In this document: piece after piece, positions 26,092 to 34,202 of the stretch
How positions within the stretch are numbered: position 1 is the first letter of the stretch
Layout of the letters: every line of letters begins with the position of its first letter
Assembly (NCBI RefSeq): GCF_003665435.1
Contig: NZ_CP023407.1
Span: 682,001-746,000 of the forward strand
Source: Streptomyces fungicidicus
Lineage (GTDB): Bacteria > Actinomycetota > Actinomycetes > Streptomycetales > Streptomycetaceae
Direction: 5' to 3'
DNA length: 64,000 nt
Program-made: the position numbers and the translations under genes
Notes under the pieces: generated by a model
Told to the model about the DNA's origin: nothing
Database searches by the model: none
The model's input: the letters and a program-made list of their open reading frames with translations, nothing else

Positions 26092-27069
26092 TCAGGCTCC
26101 GGATCCGCAGAGCCGGGCGAAGCGCGCGGCGTCGATGTTGCCGCCGGAGAGGATCAGGCCGACCCGGGACGGGAGCGGGCCCACCCTGCCGGTGAGCAGC
26201 GCGGCGAGCGGGGTGGCTCCGCTGGGCTCGAGGACGATCTTCAGCCGCTCGAAGGCGAACCGCATCGCTTCCCTGATCTCGTCGTCGCCGACCAGCACGA
26301 TCCCGTCCAGGAGCCGCCGGTTGAGGGAGAAGGTCAACTCGCCGGGGATGTGCAGGGCCTGGCCGTCGGCGATGGTGCGCGGGACCGGGACGGCGACGCG
26401 CCGGCCCGCCTCCAGTGATCTCCTGGTGTCGTCGCCGGCCTCCGGTTCGACGCCGATCACCCGGGTCCCGGGGTGCAGTGCCTTGACGGCGGTGGCGCTT
26501 CCGGCGATCAGCCCCCCGCCGCCGACCGGGGCGAGCAGTACGTCCAGCGCTCCTGTCTCCTCGACGAGTTCGAGGGCCGCCGTGCCCTGTCCGGCGATGA
26601 CGTGCGGGTGCTCGTAGGGCGGCACGAGGGTCAGCCCGCGCTCGGCCGCGAGGGTCTCGGCCACGGCGACGCGGTCGCCGCCGTAGCGGTCGTACGTGAC
26701 GATCTCGGCGCCGTATCCCTCGGTGGCCGCCCGCTTGGACGGCGGCGCGTCCTCGGGCATCACGATGACGGCGGTGGCGCCCAGTTCCCGGGCGGCGAGG
26801 GCGACGGCCTGGGCGTGATTGCCGGAGGAGTAGGCGGCGATGCCGCGGGACAGCTGTCCGGGGGTGAGCCGGGAGGCCGCGTTGTAGGCGCCGCGGAACT
26901 TGAAGGCGCCGACGCGCTGGAAGTTCTCGCACTTGAGGTGGATCTCGGCGCCGGCCAGCGCGTCCAGGGTGCGGGAGCGCAGGACGGGCGTGCGGTGCGC
27001 GACGCCTTCGAGGCGCTCGGCGGCGGCACGCACGTCGTCGAGGGTGACCGGCGGGGTGGTGGTCGTCAC
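26092..27069 (-). CDS. PLP-dependent threonine/serine (or hydroxyaspartate) dehydratase
   Basis: 325 aa fold-type II PLP enzyme. The Schiff-base Lys lies in GAFKFRGAYNA, the substrate-carboxylate loop is SSGNHAQAVA, and the phosphate-binding loop is GGGGLIAG. It lacks the C-terminal ACT regulatory domain of biosynthetic IlvA, so it is a catabolic type: threonine or serine dehydratase, or threo-3-hydroxyaspartate ammonia-lyase. GTG 27069 overlaps the stop of the upstream YheO-type regulator, which suggests the regulator responds to its amino-acid substrate. Confidence 0.88.
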   Translation of the reverse strand: MTTTTPPVTLDDVRAAAERLEGVAHRTPVLRSRTLDALAGAEIHLKCENFQRVGAFKFRGAYNAASRLTPGQLSRGIAAYSSGNHAQAVALAARELGATAVIVMPEDAPPSKRAATEGYGAEIVTYDRYGGDRVAVAETLAAERGLTLVPPYEHPHVIAGQGTAALELVEETGALDVLLAPVGGGGLIAGSATAVKALHPGTRVIGVEPEAGDDTRRSLEAGRRVAVPVPRTIADGQALHIPGELTFSLNRRLLDGIVLVGDDEIREAMRFAFERLKIVLEPSGATPLAALLTGRVGPLPSRVGLILSGGNIDAARFARLCGSGA

Positions 27070-27755
27070 GGGGTCCCTCCATCGGGGGTGGGGTCGGCCG
27101 TCGTCCTGGCCTGGGAGAGGTAGCTGTAGGCGGAGGCGCGGGAGATGCCGAGCCGGGCGGCGACCTGCTCGATCGCGCGCCGTACGGCGAAGACCCCGCG
27201 GGCGTCCAGGTCCCGGAACAGCCGCAGCCGCTCGGCCCGGTCGAGCTGGGCCCAGCCGCGGGGCTGCCGGGCCCGGTGGGCGTCGACGATCGCCTCGACC
27301 ACGGAGTCGATGTCGTCGCCGAAGGTGGTCGTCGGCGGCTCGGCCGTGCCGCCGGTGAGACCGGCGAGCGCGCCGAGCAGGGTGTGCGCCTGGCCGACGG
27401 CGGTGACGTCGACGTTGACGCACAGGGCGCCGAAGACCGCTCCCGTGGAGTCCCGGAGCACCATCGTGGAGGACTTCACGAGGGTGCCGTCCCCGGTCCT
27501 GGTGAGGTAGTTGAGCTCGTCGGCGGCCTCGTCGCCGCGGGCCAGCACCCGCATGCCGATCTCGCTCATCGCCCCGCCCACCGTCCGCCCGGTCACGGTG
27601 CCGGCCACGGCGACCACCGACTCCTCCGGGCGCCGGTAGTCGTGCAGCACCACCTCGCAGACCGGTCCGAACGTCGCGGCGATCCCGTCGACGACGGGCG
27701 TCAGCGCGGTGAGAATCGCGTCCCGCTCGGCGTCCCGGCCCTGTGCGGCCGTCAT
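27066..27755 (-). CDS. YheO/DauR-type transcriptional regulator
   Basis: 229 aa. The N-terminal two thirds is a YheO-like PAS domain (VCEVVLHDYRRPEESVVAVAG, then GAVFGALCVNVDVTAV). A C-terminal helix-turn-helix follows (AIEQVAARLGISRASAYSYL). This family includes DauR, the D-arginine-utilisation repressor of Pseudomonas. ATG 27755 is preferred over 27779 because GGAGGAG lies 5 nt before it. It overlaps the dehydratase GTG by 4 nt. It probably controls itself and the dehydratase. Confidence 0.87.
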   Translation of the reverse strand: MTAAQGRDAERDAILTALTPVVDGIAATFGPVCEVVLHDYRRPEESVVAVAGTVTGRTVGGAMSEIGMRVLARGDEAADELNYLTRTGDGTLVKSSTMVLRDSTGAVFGALCVNVDVTAVGQAHTLLGALAGLTGGTAEPPTTTFGDDIDSVVEAIVDAHRARQPRGWAQLDRAERLRLFRDLDARGVFAVRRAIEQVAARLGISRASAYSYLSQARTTADPTPDGGTP

Positions 27756-27815
27756 GAGCACTCCTCCCGCCTGCTCCATCCACCTTCTTAGACTACACGT
27801 CCAATCGCTGGATTC

Positions 27816-28427
27816 TCAGTCCAAGCGCGTACTCCCTACGGCAGTGCCCGTCCCCTCCGCCCCGTCGACGAGCGCGGCGAGGGCCGTACGCGCGCGGGCC
27901 ACGCGGGAGCGGACGGTGCCGACGGGGCAGTCGCCGAGGGCGGCCGCCTCGGTGTAGGTCAGTCCGAGCAGCTGGGTGAGGACGAACGCCTCGCGCCGTT
28001 CGAGCGGCAGCCGGTCCAGCAGGTCGAGCAGCACGATCCCGTCGTCGAATCCGGGCAGCCCTCGCGGCTGCGCCCGCTCGGCGGTCAGCTGCCAGTCGGA
28101 CACGTCGGCCGTCCGGGGCCGCACCGCCGTGTACCGGTGGCTGTCGGCCACCGCGCGCCGGGCGATGGCCAGCAGCCAGGTCCGGGCCGAGGAACGGCCC
28201 TCGAACCGGTGCAGGCTGCCGAGTGCCCGCAGGAAGGTGTCCTGGGCCAGATCGTCCACGGCCTGCGGATCGGCGCACAGATGGGCCACGTAGCGGATGA
28301 CGTCGCGGTGCAGCGCGCGGACGAAGTGGTCCACGGCGTCCATGTCGCCGCCGCGTGCGGCGAGCGCCCAGGCGGTCGTCGCGTCGTCGGTGGGTCTTCC
28401 GGGAGAAGAGGGCAGGGCAGAAGTCAT
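27816..28427 (-). CDS. ECF RNA polymerase sigma factor
   Basis: 203 aa. Sigma region 2 (DVIRYVAHLCADPQAVDDLAQDTFLRAL) and region 4 (LPLERREAFVLTQLLGLTYTEAAALGDCPVGTVRSRVARAR) are complete. ATG 28427 follows GAAGGA; a GTG one codon upstream is also possible. No SnoaL extension and no anti-sigma gene with the usual zinc motif is adjacent. It lies 148 bp downstream of the Met/His-rich membrane protein, which may be its sensor or target. Distinct from the broken sigma gene at 1.3-2.2 kb. Confidence 0.9.
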   Translation of the reverse strand: MTSALPSSPGRPTDDATTAWALAARGGDMDAVDHFVRALHRDVIRYVAHLCADPQAVDDLAQDTFLRALGSLHRFEGRSSARTWLLAIARRAVADSHRYTAVRPRTADVSDWQLTAERAQPRGLPGFDDGIVLLDLLDRLPLERREAFVLTQLLGLTYTEAAALGDCPVGTVRSRVARARTALAALVDGAEGTGTAVGSTRLD

Positions 28428-28575
28428 CACCTGATGTCCTTCGCGGGGTTCCGGGAACCGCGGGCGGGGCCCGGCCGGCGGGGAGACGGCCGCGGGCGGT
28501 ACGCGGTGCGGGGCGTACCGGCACACGACCGGAGCCCGGGGCGCGCAGGGGCGGCCCGGGTGTCACCGGCTGCCG

Positions 28576-29211
28576 TCAGACGGCAGCGGCCCCGGCGGGC
28601 GGACCGCGTGAGGTGATCGCGTGGACGAGGAGGAGCAGCCGCGGCGCGCGGTCCGCGCGCCGCCGGCGTACCCGCGGGGCGGGACGGCGCGGCGGCCGCG
28701 GTGTGCCGAACAGCAGCCGGACCGGGGCGGCCAGCCATCCGCCCACGGCCCGCAGCACCCGGAAGACGGCCCGCTCCCCGTACCCGAGCCACAGACCGCA
28801 CAGCAGCGCGGCCAGCAGATGGGCGGCGAGCATGCCGGCCGGGGAATGGCCGGCGGAGGGCGCCATGTGCGCCTCCGCGGGCATGCCGGTACCCGGCGGC
28901 ATGGGCATGGTGTGCGTGCCGTGCGGCATCGGCGCCATGTCCATGGAGTGGGCCCCCGCGGGGCCCGCCAGGGAGAAGGCGGTGTGCAGGACCGTCTGGG
29001 CGGCGACGGCGACCGCGGTGACCAGCGGCAGCCCGCGCTCACGTCCGGCGAGTCCCCAGCCCGCGGCTCCGGTCACGGCCCAGCCGGCCATGAGCGTCCG
29101 GAGGGGGGCCGGGTGGCCGGACATCGTGACGTGCCCGAGGGCGGCGAGCACGACACAGACAGCCGCGAACACCGCGGCCCGTCCCGTGCGAGCACCCCAC
29201 CCAGCAGTCAT
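28576..29211 (-). CDS. Membrane protein with a Met/His-rich loop (DUF5134-like), copper candidate
   Basis: 211 aa. Four or five hydrophobic helices surround a loop at residues 88-122 rich in Met and His (HSMDMAPMPHGTHTMPMP and a following GHS): H88, M90, M92, M95, H97, H100, M102, M104, M110, H115, M116, H122. Such clusters bind Cu(I)/Cu(II) in copper-handling membrane proteins. The C-terminal 50 residues are Arg/Pro rich and probably cytosolic. Same strand as the ECF sigma gene. A copper role is inference; no catalytic motif is visible. Confidence 0.72.
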   Translation of the reverse strand: MTAGWGARTGRAAVFAAVCVVLAALGHVTMSGHPAPLRTLMAGWAVTGAAGWGLAGRERGLPLVTAVAVAAQTVLHTAFSLAGPAGAHSMDMAPMPHGTHTMPMPPGTGMPAEAHMAPSAGHSPAGMLAAHLLAALLCGLWLGYGERAVFRVLRAVGGWLAAPVRLLFGTPRPPRRPAPRVRRRRADRAPRLLLLVHAITSRGPPAGAAAV

Positions 29212-29467
29212 GGCCCCTCATCGTCGCATCCGGGCCCAGCCTGGCACCGGTGGATACGGCATCACCCACACCCGCGACTCATTCCCCGGCGTGTGACCCC
29301 GAACACCCCACCGGACGACCGGAGTCGGGCAGCCGGAAGCGCCCGTCCGGCCGGCCGGAGGGCGGCCCCCGCCCGCCTGTCCCCCGAGCGAGCTACGCGC
29401 AAGTGTCCACTGGGAGGTGACGATTCCCGGCCGCCCGGTCCGTAGCGTCCGTTGCGGTCCGCGGCAC

Positions 29468-29487
29468 TCGGTCGTGGAGTCGACCGA
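29468..29487 (+). promoter_or_regulatory. Inverted repeat overlapping the CPBP-gene ribosome-binding site
   Basis: TCGGTCG-TGGAGT-CGACCGA is a perfect 7-bp inverted repeat whose right arm runs into the GAGGAG (29485-29490) of the gene starting at 29498. It could be an operator or an RNA hairpin that limits ribosome access. The rest of the 286-bp divergent gap shows no clear -10/-35 pair. Confidence 0.5.
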
Positions 29488-29497
29488 GGAGTAACCG

Positions 29498-30334
29498 ATG
29501 AGAGTGGTCTGGCAGTTGGTCGCCGTCGTGGCGGTCGCCGCCATAGGCGGCCAGAGCGTGTCGGCGGTCCGGGACACCTGGGGGCTCACGCTCGTCCTCG
29601 GGGTACTGGTGAGCGTGCTCGCGCTGCTGGTCTACCGGTGGGTGGTGGGGCGGACCGAACACCGGCCGGTCACCGAGCTGGACCCGGACGGTGCCGGGCC
29701 GGCGCTCGGCCGGGGGACGCTGATCGGCGTCGTGATGTTCGGGATGGTCATCACCAACCTCGCCACCTCGGGGAACTACGAGGTGCACGGGCTGGGCTCG
29801 GTGGGCGGCATGGCCGGGCTGTTCGGTTTCATGGCAGCCGCCGCCGTCACGGAGGAAGTGCTGTACCGCGGCGTCCTGTTCCGGATCGCCGAGGAGTACC
29901 TGGGCACGTGGATCGCGCTGGTACTGACCGCGCTGCTGTTCGGCCTGTCGCACCTGCTCAACGCGCACGCCACCCTGTGGGGCGCCGTCGCCATCGCGAT
30001 CGAGGCCGGCGGGATGCTGGCCGCCGCGTACGCCGCCACCCGCAACCTGTGGGTGCCGATCGGCGTGCACTTCGGCTGGAACTTCGCCGCGGGCGGCATC
30101 TTCAGCACCGAGGTCTCGGGCAACGACACCGAGCAGGGACTGCTGGACGCCACGACCTCGGGCAACGAGTGGCTGACCGGAGGCGACTTCGGCCCGGAGG
30201 GCAGTGTGTACTCGGTGCTGTTCGGTGCGCTGCTCACGCTCGCGTTCCTGTGGCTGGCGCACCGGCGCGGCCGTCTGGTGCCCCGCCGCCGGCGCGCGGA
30301 CAGGGCCGACGCCACGGCTACACTGCCCCGGTGA
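29498..30334 (+). CDS. CPBP-family intramembrane metalloprotease (Abi domain)
   Basis: 278 aa polytopic protein. The CPBP motif 1 EEVLYRG (Glu119-Glu120) lies at a membrane edge, motif 2 is FGLSHLLN, and a third, GVHFGWNFAAG, gives the last His and Asn. These residues form the active site of the Rce1-like glutamate protease family. It is translationally coupled through GTGA to the histidine kinase that follows, so the protease may process or be governed by the two-component signal. Membrane located. Confidence 0.9.
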   Translation: MRVVWQLVAVVAVAAIGGQSVSAVRDTWGLTLVLGVLVSVLALLVYRWVVGRTEHRPVTELDPDGAGPALGRGTLIGVVMFGMVITNLATSGNYEVHGLGSVGGMAGLFGFMAAAAVTEEVLYRGVLFRIAEEYLGTWIALVLTALLFGLSHLLNAHATLWGAVAIAIEAGGMLAAAYAATRNLWVPIGVHFGWNFAAGGIFSTEVSGNDTEQGLLDATTSGNEWLTGGDFGPEGSVYSVLFGALLTLAFLWLAHRRGRLVPRRRRADRADATATLPR

Positions 30335-31488
30335 TCGCTCCTCGCCGGTTCCGGGAACCGTGGCACCGGCTGGACGTCGCCGTCAGGGACTTGGTGCTGG
30401 GGGTGTTCGTCTGCGCGGTGTCGCTGCTGCCGGCGTTCCAGAACCGCGGAACCCTTCTCGGCGGCGTGCCGGACCGTCCGTTCGACGCGGCGGCGGTGCT
30501 GGCGGTGGCTCTCCAGTCCCTTCCGCTCGCCGCGCGCCGGCGGTGGCCGCTGGTCTGTCTCGCGCTGGTGTCGGCGGGGTTCGCCCTCGACCAGCTGCGC
30601 GGCTACCACTCCCCCGCCGGTACCGCGCTGCCCATCGCGCTGCTCAGCGCCGGGGCCCATCTGGACCGGTACCGGCGCGCGACCGCGGCCGCGTGCACCG
30701 TGGCGTACGTGGTGCTGACGGTCGCGTTCCACCAGCTCGGTCCGGGTGAGCCGGTGACCGATTTCGTGACCTTCTATCTGGCGGCGGCCCTCGCCTGGGG
30801 CATCGGGGCGTGGCTGCGCTCCACCAGGATCGCGGAGGCGGAGCACCGGCACCGCGTCGCCGAGGACTCCCGTGCCGCCGAACGCGCCCGTATCGCCCGC
30901 GAGTTGCACGATGTCGTGACCCACCATGTGACGGCGATGGTGGTGCAGGCCGAGGCGGCCCGCTATCTGACCGCCGCGCCCGACCGGCTGGACCAGTCGC
31001 TGACGGCCGTCACCGACACCGGCCGCCGGGCCATCACCGACCTGCGCCATCTGCTCGACCTGCTCAACCCCGACCACGGCCCCGGGACCAGGACACCGCC
31101 GGTCGGCCGGCTCCTCACGCTGGTGGAGCAGACCCGCCGGGCCGGGCAGCCGGTGGAGTTCACCGAGGAGGGCACTCCGGCGCCGTCGACCGGCAGCGCC
31201 GACCTGGTGGCCTACCGGGTCGTGCAGGAAGCGCTGACCAACGCGCTCAAGTACGCCCACGGCGGCGCCACCCGGGTCGAGGTGCGGCACGGCGAGCGGC
31301 AGATCACCGTGCTGGTCGGCACCGATGGTTCCGGTACCCCGGTGGCCTCCTCTCCCGGTGGGAGCGGCCGGGGCCTGGCAGGGCTGCGGGAGCGGGTCGG
31401 CGTCCTGGGCGGCGACTTCAGCGCGGGTCCGGAACCGGACGGCGGCTTCGTCGTACGGGCCCGCATACCGACGGGGAACACGGCATGA
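30331..31488 (+). CDS. Sensor histidine kinase (NarL-partner type)
   Basis: 385 aa. About five hydrophobic helices fill residues 20-165. The HisKA_3 dimerisation motif ERARIARELHDVVTHHVTAM places the phospho-acceptor at His193, and the ATPase domain has the N-box EALTNALKYAHGG. Its D-box is TDGSGTP rather than the usual DDG. GTG 30331 overlaps the protease stop. The 4-nt ATGA overlap with the response regulator marks a cognate pair. With short loops and no extracellular domain, it probably senses membrane state. Confidence 0.92.
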   Translation: MIAPRRFREPWHRLDVAVRDLVLGVFVCAVSLLPAFQNRGTLLGGVPDRPFDAAAVLAVALQSLPLAARRRWPLVCLALVSAGFALDQLRGYHSPAGTALPIALLSAGAHLDRYRRATAAACTVAYVVLTVAFHQLGPGEPVTDFVTFYLAAALAWGIGAWLRSTRIAEAEHRHRVAEDSRAAERARIARELHDVVTHHVTAMVVQAEAARYLTAAPDRLDQSLTAVTDTGRRAITDLRHLLDLLNPDHGPGTRTPPVGRLLTLVEQTRRAGQPVEFTEEGTPAPSTGSADLVAYRVVQEALTNALKYAHGGATRVEVRHGERQITVLVGTDGSGTPVASSPGGSGRGLAGLRERVGVLGGDFSAGPEPDGGFVVRARIPTGNTA

Positions 31489-32147
31489 CCGCACCGATCC
31501 GGGTCCTGGTCTGCGACGACCAGATGCTGGTCCGCACCGGGCTGGTGACCATCATCGGCGCCCAGCCCGACCTGGAGGTGGCCGGCGAGTGCGGCGACGG
31601 GCGGACCGCCGTCGACCTCGCCGGCCGGCTCCGCCCCGACGTGGTGGTGATGGACGTGCGGATGCCCGTGCTCGACGGCATTGAGGCCACCCGTCTGCTG
31701 GCCGGCGCCGGGGTGCCGCATCCGGTGAAGGTGCTCGTGGTGACCACGTTCAACCTGGACGAGTACGTGTACGAGGCGCTGCGCGCGGGCGCCAGCGGGT
31801 TCCTGCTCAAGGACGCGCCGCCGTCCCAGCTGCTGCACGGCATCCGCACCGTGGCCATGGGCGCGGCACTGCTGGACCCGGAGGTGACCCGCCAGCTGGT
31901 GGGCCGGTACGCCGCGCGGATCCGTCCCGTCGAGGACGGCGCACCGCGGGACCTCTCCCTGACCCCGCGCGAGCTGGAGGTCCTCCGCCTCATCGCGGAC
32001 GGCCTCTCCAACAGCGAGATCGCCGCGACCCTCCTGATCAGCCAGGAGACGGTGAAGACGTTCGTCTCCCGCATCCTCGCCAAGCTGGGCCTGCGGGACC
32101 GCGTCCAGGCGGTGGTCTACGCCTACCGTCGGGGCCTGGCGACCTGA
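31485..32147 (+). CDS. LuxR/NarL-family response regulator
   Basis: 220 aa. Receiver domain with the phospho-acceptor Asp57 (VVVMDVRMPVLDG), conserved Thr (LVVTTF) and Lys (FLLKDAPP), then a LuxR-type helix-turn-helix (LTPRELEVLRLIADGLSNSE). Cognate to the kinase upstream, from which it starts by ATGA overlap. DNA targets are unknown. The protease-kinase-regulator order suggests autoregulation of this three-gene operon. Confidence 0.94.
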   Translation: MTAPIRVLVCDDQMLVRTGLVTIIGAQPDLEVAGECGDGRTAVDLAGRLRPDVVVMDVRMPVLDGIEATRLLAGAGVPHPVKVLVVTTFNLDEYVYEALRAGASGFLLKDAPPSQLLHGIRTVAMGAALLDPEVTRQLVGRYAARIRPVEDGAPRDLSLTPRELEVLRLIADGLSNSEIAATLLISQETVKTFVSRILAKLGLRDRVQAVVYAYRRGLAT

Positions 32148-32218
32148 CCCCGGCGCCCCTGCCCCTCACGCGGGTTCCGTGCCCGGAGTCCGTCGCCCGC
32201 GAGGGTCCGCGACGGGCG

Positions 32219-32244
32219 GGAATACGGCACCGTGCGGGTCGGTT
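32219..32244 (+). promoter_or_regulatory. Sigma-R promoter for the TPR gene
   Basis: GGAAT (32219-32223), exactly 18 nt, then GTT (32242-32244). This matches the sigma-R (disulfide-stress) consensus GGAAT-N18-GTT. The expected start near 32250 leaves a leader of about 17 nt to the GTG at 32267. Confidence 0.8.
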
Positions 32245-32266
32245 GTGGGGCTCGAAGGAGGTCACG

Positions 32267-32614
32267 GTGGACACCATGTACTACGACCACGGGACGCCGG
32301 CCGAGCGGTGGGAGCGGGCCGGGATGTTCTTCGACGCCAAGGACTACGCCGCCGCCGCGCGCGTGCTCGGCGGGCTGGTCGACGAGGCGCCGGAGCAGAC
32401 CGGGCCCCGGCTGCTGCTGGCCCGCGCCTACTACCACTCCGCGCAACTGCGCCGCGCGGAGGCGGAGTTGAGGGTGATCGTGGAGCGGGACCCGGTGGAG
32501 CACTATGCCCGGCTGATGCTCGGGCGCACCCTCCAGCGGCAGGGCCGGGACGACGAGGCCCAGCCGCATCTGCGGATCGCCGCCGCGCTGGACGGGACGT
32601 TCGGCGAGGAGTAG
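32267..32614 (+). CDS. Tetratricopeptide-repeat protein, sigma-R controlled
   Basis: 115 aa. Three TPR-like helix pairs are visible: AERWERAGMFFDAKDYAAAARVLGGLVDEAPE, then PRLLLARAYYHSAQLRRAEAELRVIVERDPV, then HYARLMLGRTLQRQGRDDEAQPHLRIAAALD, each ending near an acidic residue and Pro. It has no cysteines and no enzymatic domain. TPR proteins act as scaffolds. The GTG with AAGGAGG 5 nt upstream is chosen as start. The GGAAT-N18-GTT promoter just ahead links it to thiol stress, as a helper of a repair machine. Confidence 0.85.
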   Translation: MDTMYYDHGTPAERWERAGMFFDAKDYAAAARVLGGLVDEAPEQTGPRLLLARAYYHSAQLRRAEAELRVIVERDPVEHYARLMLGRTLQRQGRDDEAQPHLRIAAALDGTFGEE

Positions 32615-32666
32615 GAGCGTGCGGCCGGTGCCCGGTGCCCTTCGGGGGCCGGGCACCGGCGTCGTT

Positions 32667-34073
32667 TCACGCCGCCGGGCCGCTGCCGTACGTCCGCCGT
32701 CCCCGGCGGTGGGCCACCTCCCCGAGCACGATGTCGACGGCGAGGAACGCCGCGAGGGGGATGCCGAGCAGCGGGACGAAGTAGCCCAGCACGGCGATCG
32801 CCGCCAGCAGCGGGACGAGCACGTACGGCGGCACCTGCTGCCAGGCGCCGCGGGGGATCGGCCGGCCGAAGGCCGAGCCCCGGCCCCGCTGCCACCACAT
32901 GCGGTAGCCCCACAGGATCAGCAGGATCAGGGTGAACGCCAGGGCCATCAGGGCGATCTGGTTCACCAGCCCGAACAGGTTGCCGGTGTGCAGGTCGATG
33001 CCCCAGCGGGTCAGTTTGGCGAGGACCGGGTAGTCGGCGAACCGCAGGACGTCGGTGACCTCTCCGGAGGCGGGGTCGACGGCGACCGTGTCCTGCTTCT
33101 CGGGCCAGCTGCGCTGGATCTGCCGTACCACGTAGGCGGATTCCTCGTCGGCGGGCGGCACGATCTCCACCGGGTCGCCCAGCCCCTCGGCGCGTGCGGC
33201 GGCGAGCACCCTGTCCAGGCCGACACCGTGCGCCGCGTCGCCCGCGGTGCCGCCGGCCGTGTCGTGGCCGGAGTGTTCGCCGGCCGCCGCGGCCGACACC
33301 GAGGGGGTCTCCTGGCCGAGGGAGGCGCGCAGTTCGCCGATGTTCGCGCCGGCGTAGGTGGACCAGGTCAGGCCGGTCGCCGAGAGGAAGATGAACCCCG
33401 CCGCGGCCCACGCCCCGACGCCGCCGTGCAGGGCGAGCGTGCGGCGCCGCCCGGTGGTGCCGCGCAGCTTGCGCAGGGCGCGGCGCCGGGAGAACCACAG
33501 CACCAGTCCGCCGCCCGCGATCACCCACAGCCAGCTGGCCGCGAACTCGCTGTAGAGACGGCCTGGTTCACCGAGGTGCAGATCGCGGTGGAACTTGTCG
33601 ATCCAGGTGCGCAGGGGCAGCGCGCCCGAGGAGCCGTACTGTTCCAGCTCGCCGCGCACCTCCGCGGTGTAGGGGTCGACGAACACGGCGAGGGTGTGGT
33701 CGGGGTCCACCCCCGGTATGCCGGACAGCATCACCCGGGTCGTGGCGTCCTTCCCGGGTGAGGGGCGCACGGCGGAGACCGTGCCCTCGGGGTGGGCCTC
33801 GCGGGCGGCGGCGACCTGCTCGGAGACGGGCAGCTTGCGGTCGCCGGCGGGGACGGTCAGCTCATGGTCGTAGACGATCTCCTCGGCCTGGAAGGAGGCG
33901 GCGTACAGCAGGCCGGTGAGGGCGGCGACGAGGAGGAACGGCGCCACCAGGACGCCCGCGTAGAAGTGCAGGCGCAGGACGAGGGGGCGCAGACCGGCCC
34001 GGACGCCCTTCGCCGGCGCGGGAGCGGGGGGTCGGGGGGCCTCGTCCGTGGTGGGCGAGGGAGCGGTGGTCAT
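32667..34073 (-). CDS. PepSY-domain membrane protein (PiuB-like)
   Basis: 468 aa. Four hydrophobic segments: LHFYAGVLVAPFLLVAALTGLLYAA near residues 35-60, SWLWVIAGGGLVLWF, GVGAWAAAGFIFLSATGLTW, and the C-terminal pair IALMALAFTLILLILWGY and PLLAAIAVLGYFVPLLG. PepSY regions lie in the extracytoplasmic loops, and a His-rich bit (GEHSGHDTAGG) may bind metal. Proteins of this family are iron- or copper-regulated and thought to reduce or take up metals. The start at 34073 is the first family-like Met. Confidence 0.87.
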   Translation of the reverse strand: MTTAPSPTTDEAPRPPAPAPAKGVRAGLRPLVLRLHFYAGVLVAPFLLVAALTGLLYAASFQAEEIVYDHELTVPAGDRKLPVSEQVAAAREAHPEGTVSAVRPSPGKDATTRVMLSGIPGVDPDHTLAVFVDPYTAEVRGELEQYGSSGALPLRTWIDKFHRDLHLGEPGRLYSEFAASWLWVIAGGGLVLWFSRRRALRKLRGTTGRRRTLALHGGVGAWAAAGFIFLSATGLTWSTYAGANIGELRASLGQETPSVSAAAAGEHSGHDTAGGTAGDAAHGVGLDRVLAAARAEGLGDPVEIVPPADEESAYVVRQIQRSWPEKQDTVAVDPASGEVTDVLRFADYPVLAKLTRWGIDLHTGNLFGLVNQIALMALAFTLILLILWGYRMWWQRGRGSAFGRPIPRGAWQQVPPYVLVPLLAAIAVLGYFVPLLGIPLAAFLAVDIVLGEVAHRRGRRTYGSGPAA

Positions 34074-34202
34074 CGGTGGGGTTCTCCCGGGAACGTCTCG
34101 GCGGGCGTGCTGGTGGTGCAGTAGTCGGGGTGACGGGGCGCCGGGTTCCCGGAAGGGTCGTGTGACCTGCGCCACACATGGCGGGCGTGCGATCCTGACG
34201 GA

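Noticed and set aside
29212..29497. A sigma-R promoter for the CPBP/two-component operon
   Set aside because: No GGAAT with a GTT at 18 nt occurs on either strand in this gap.
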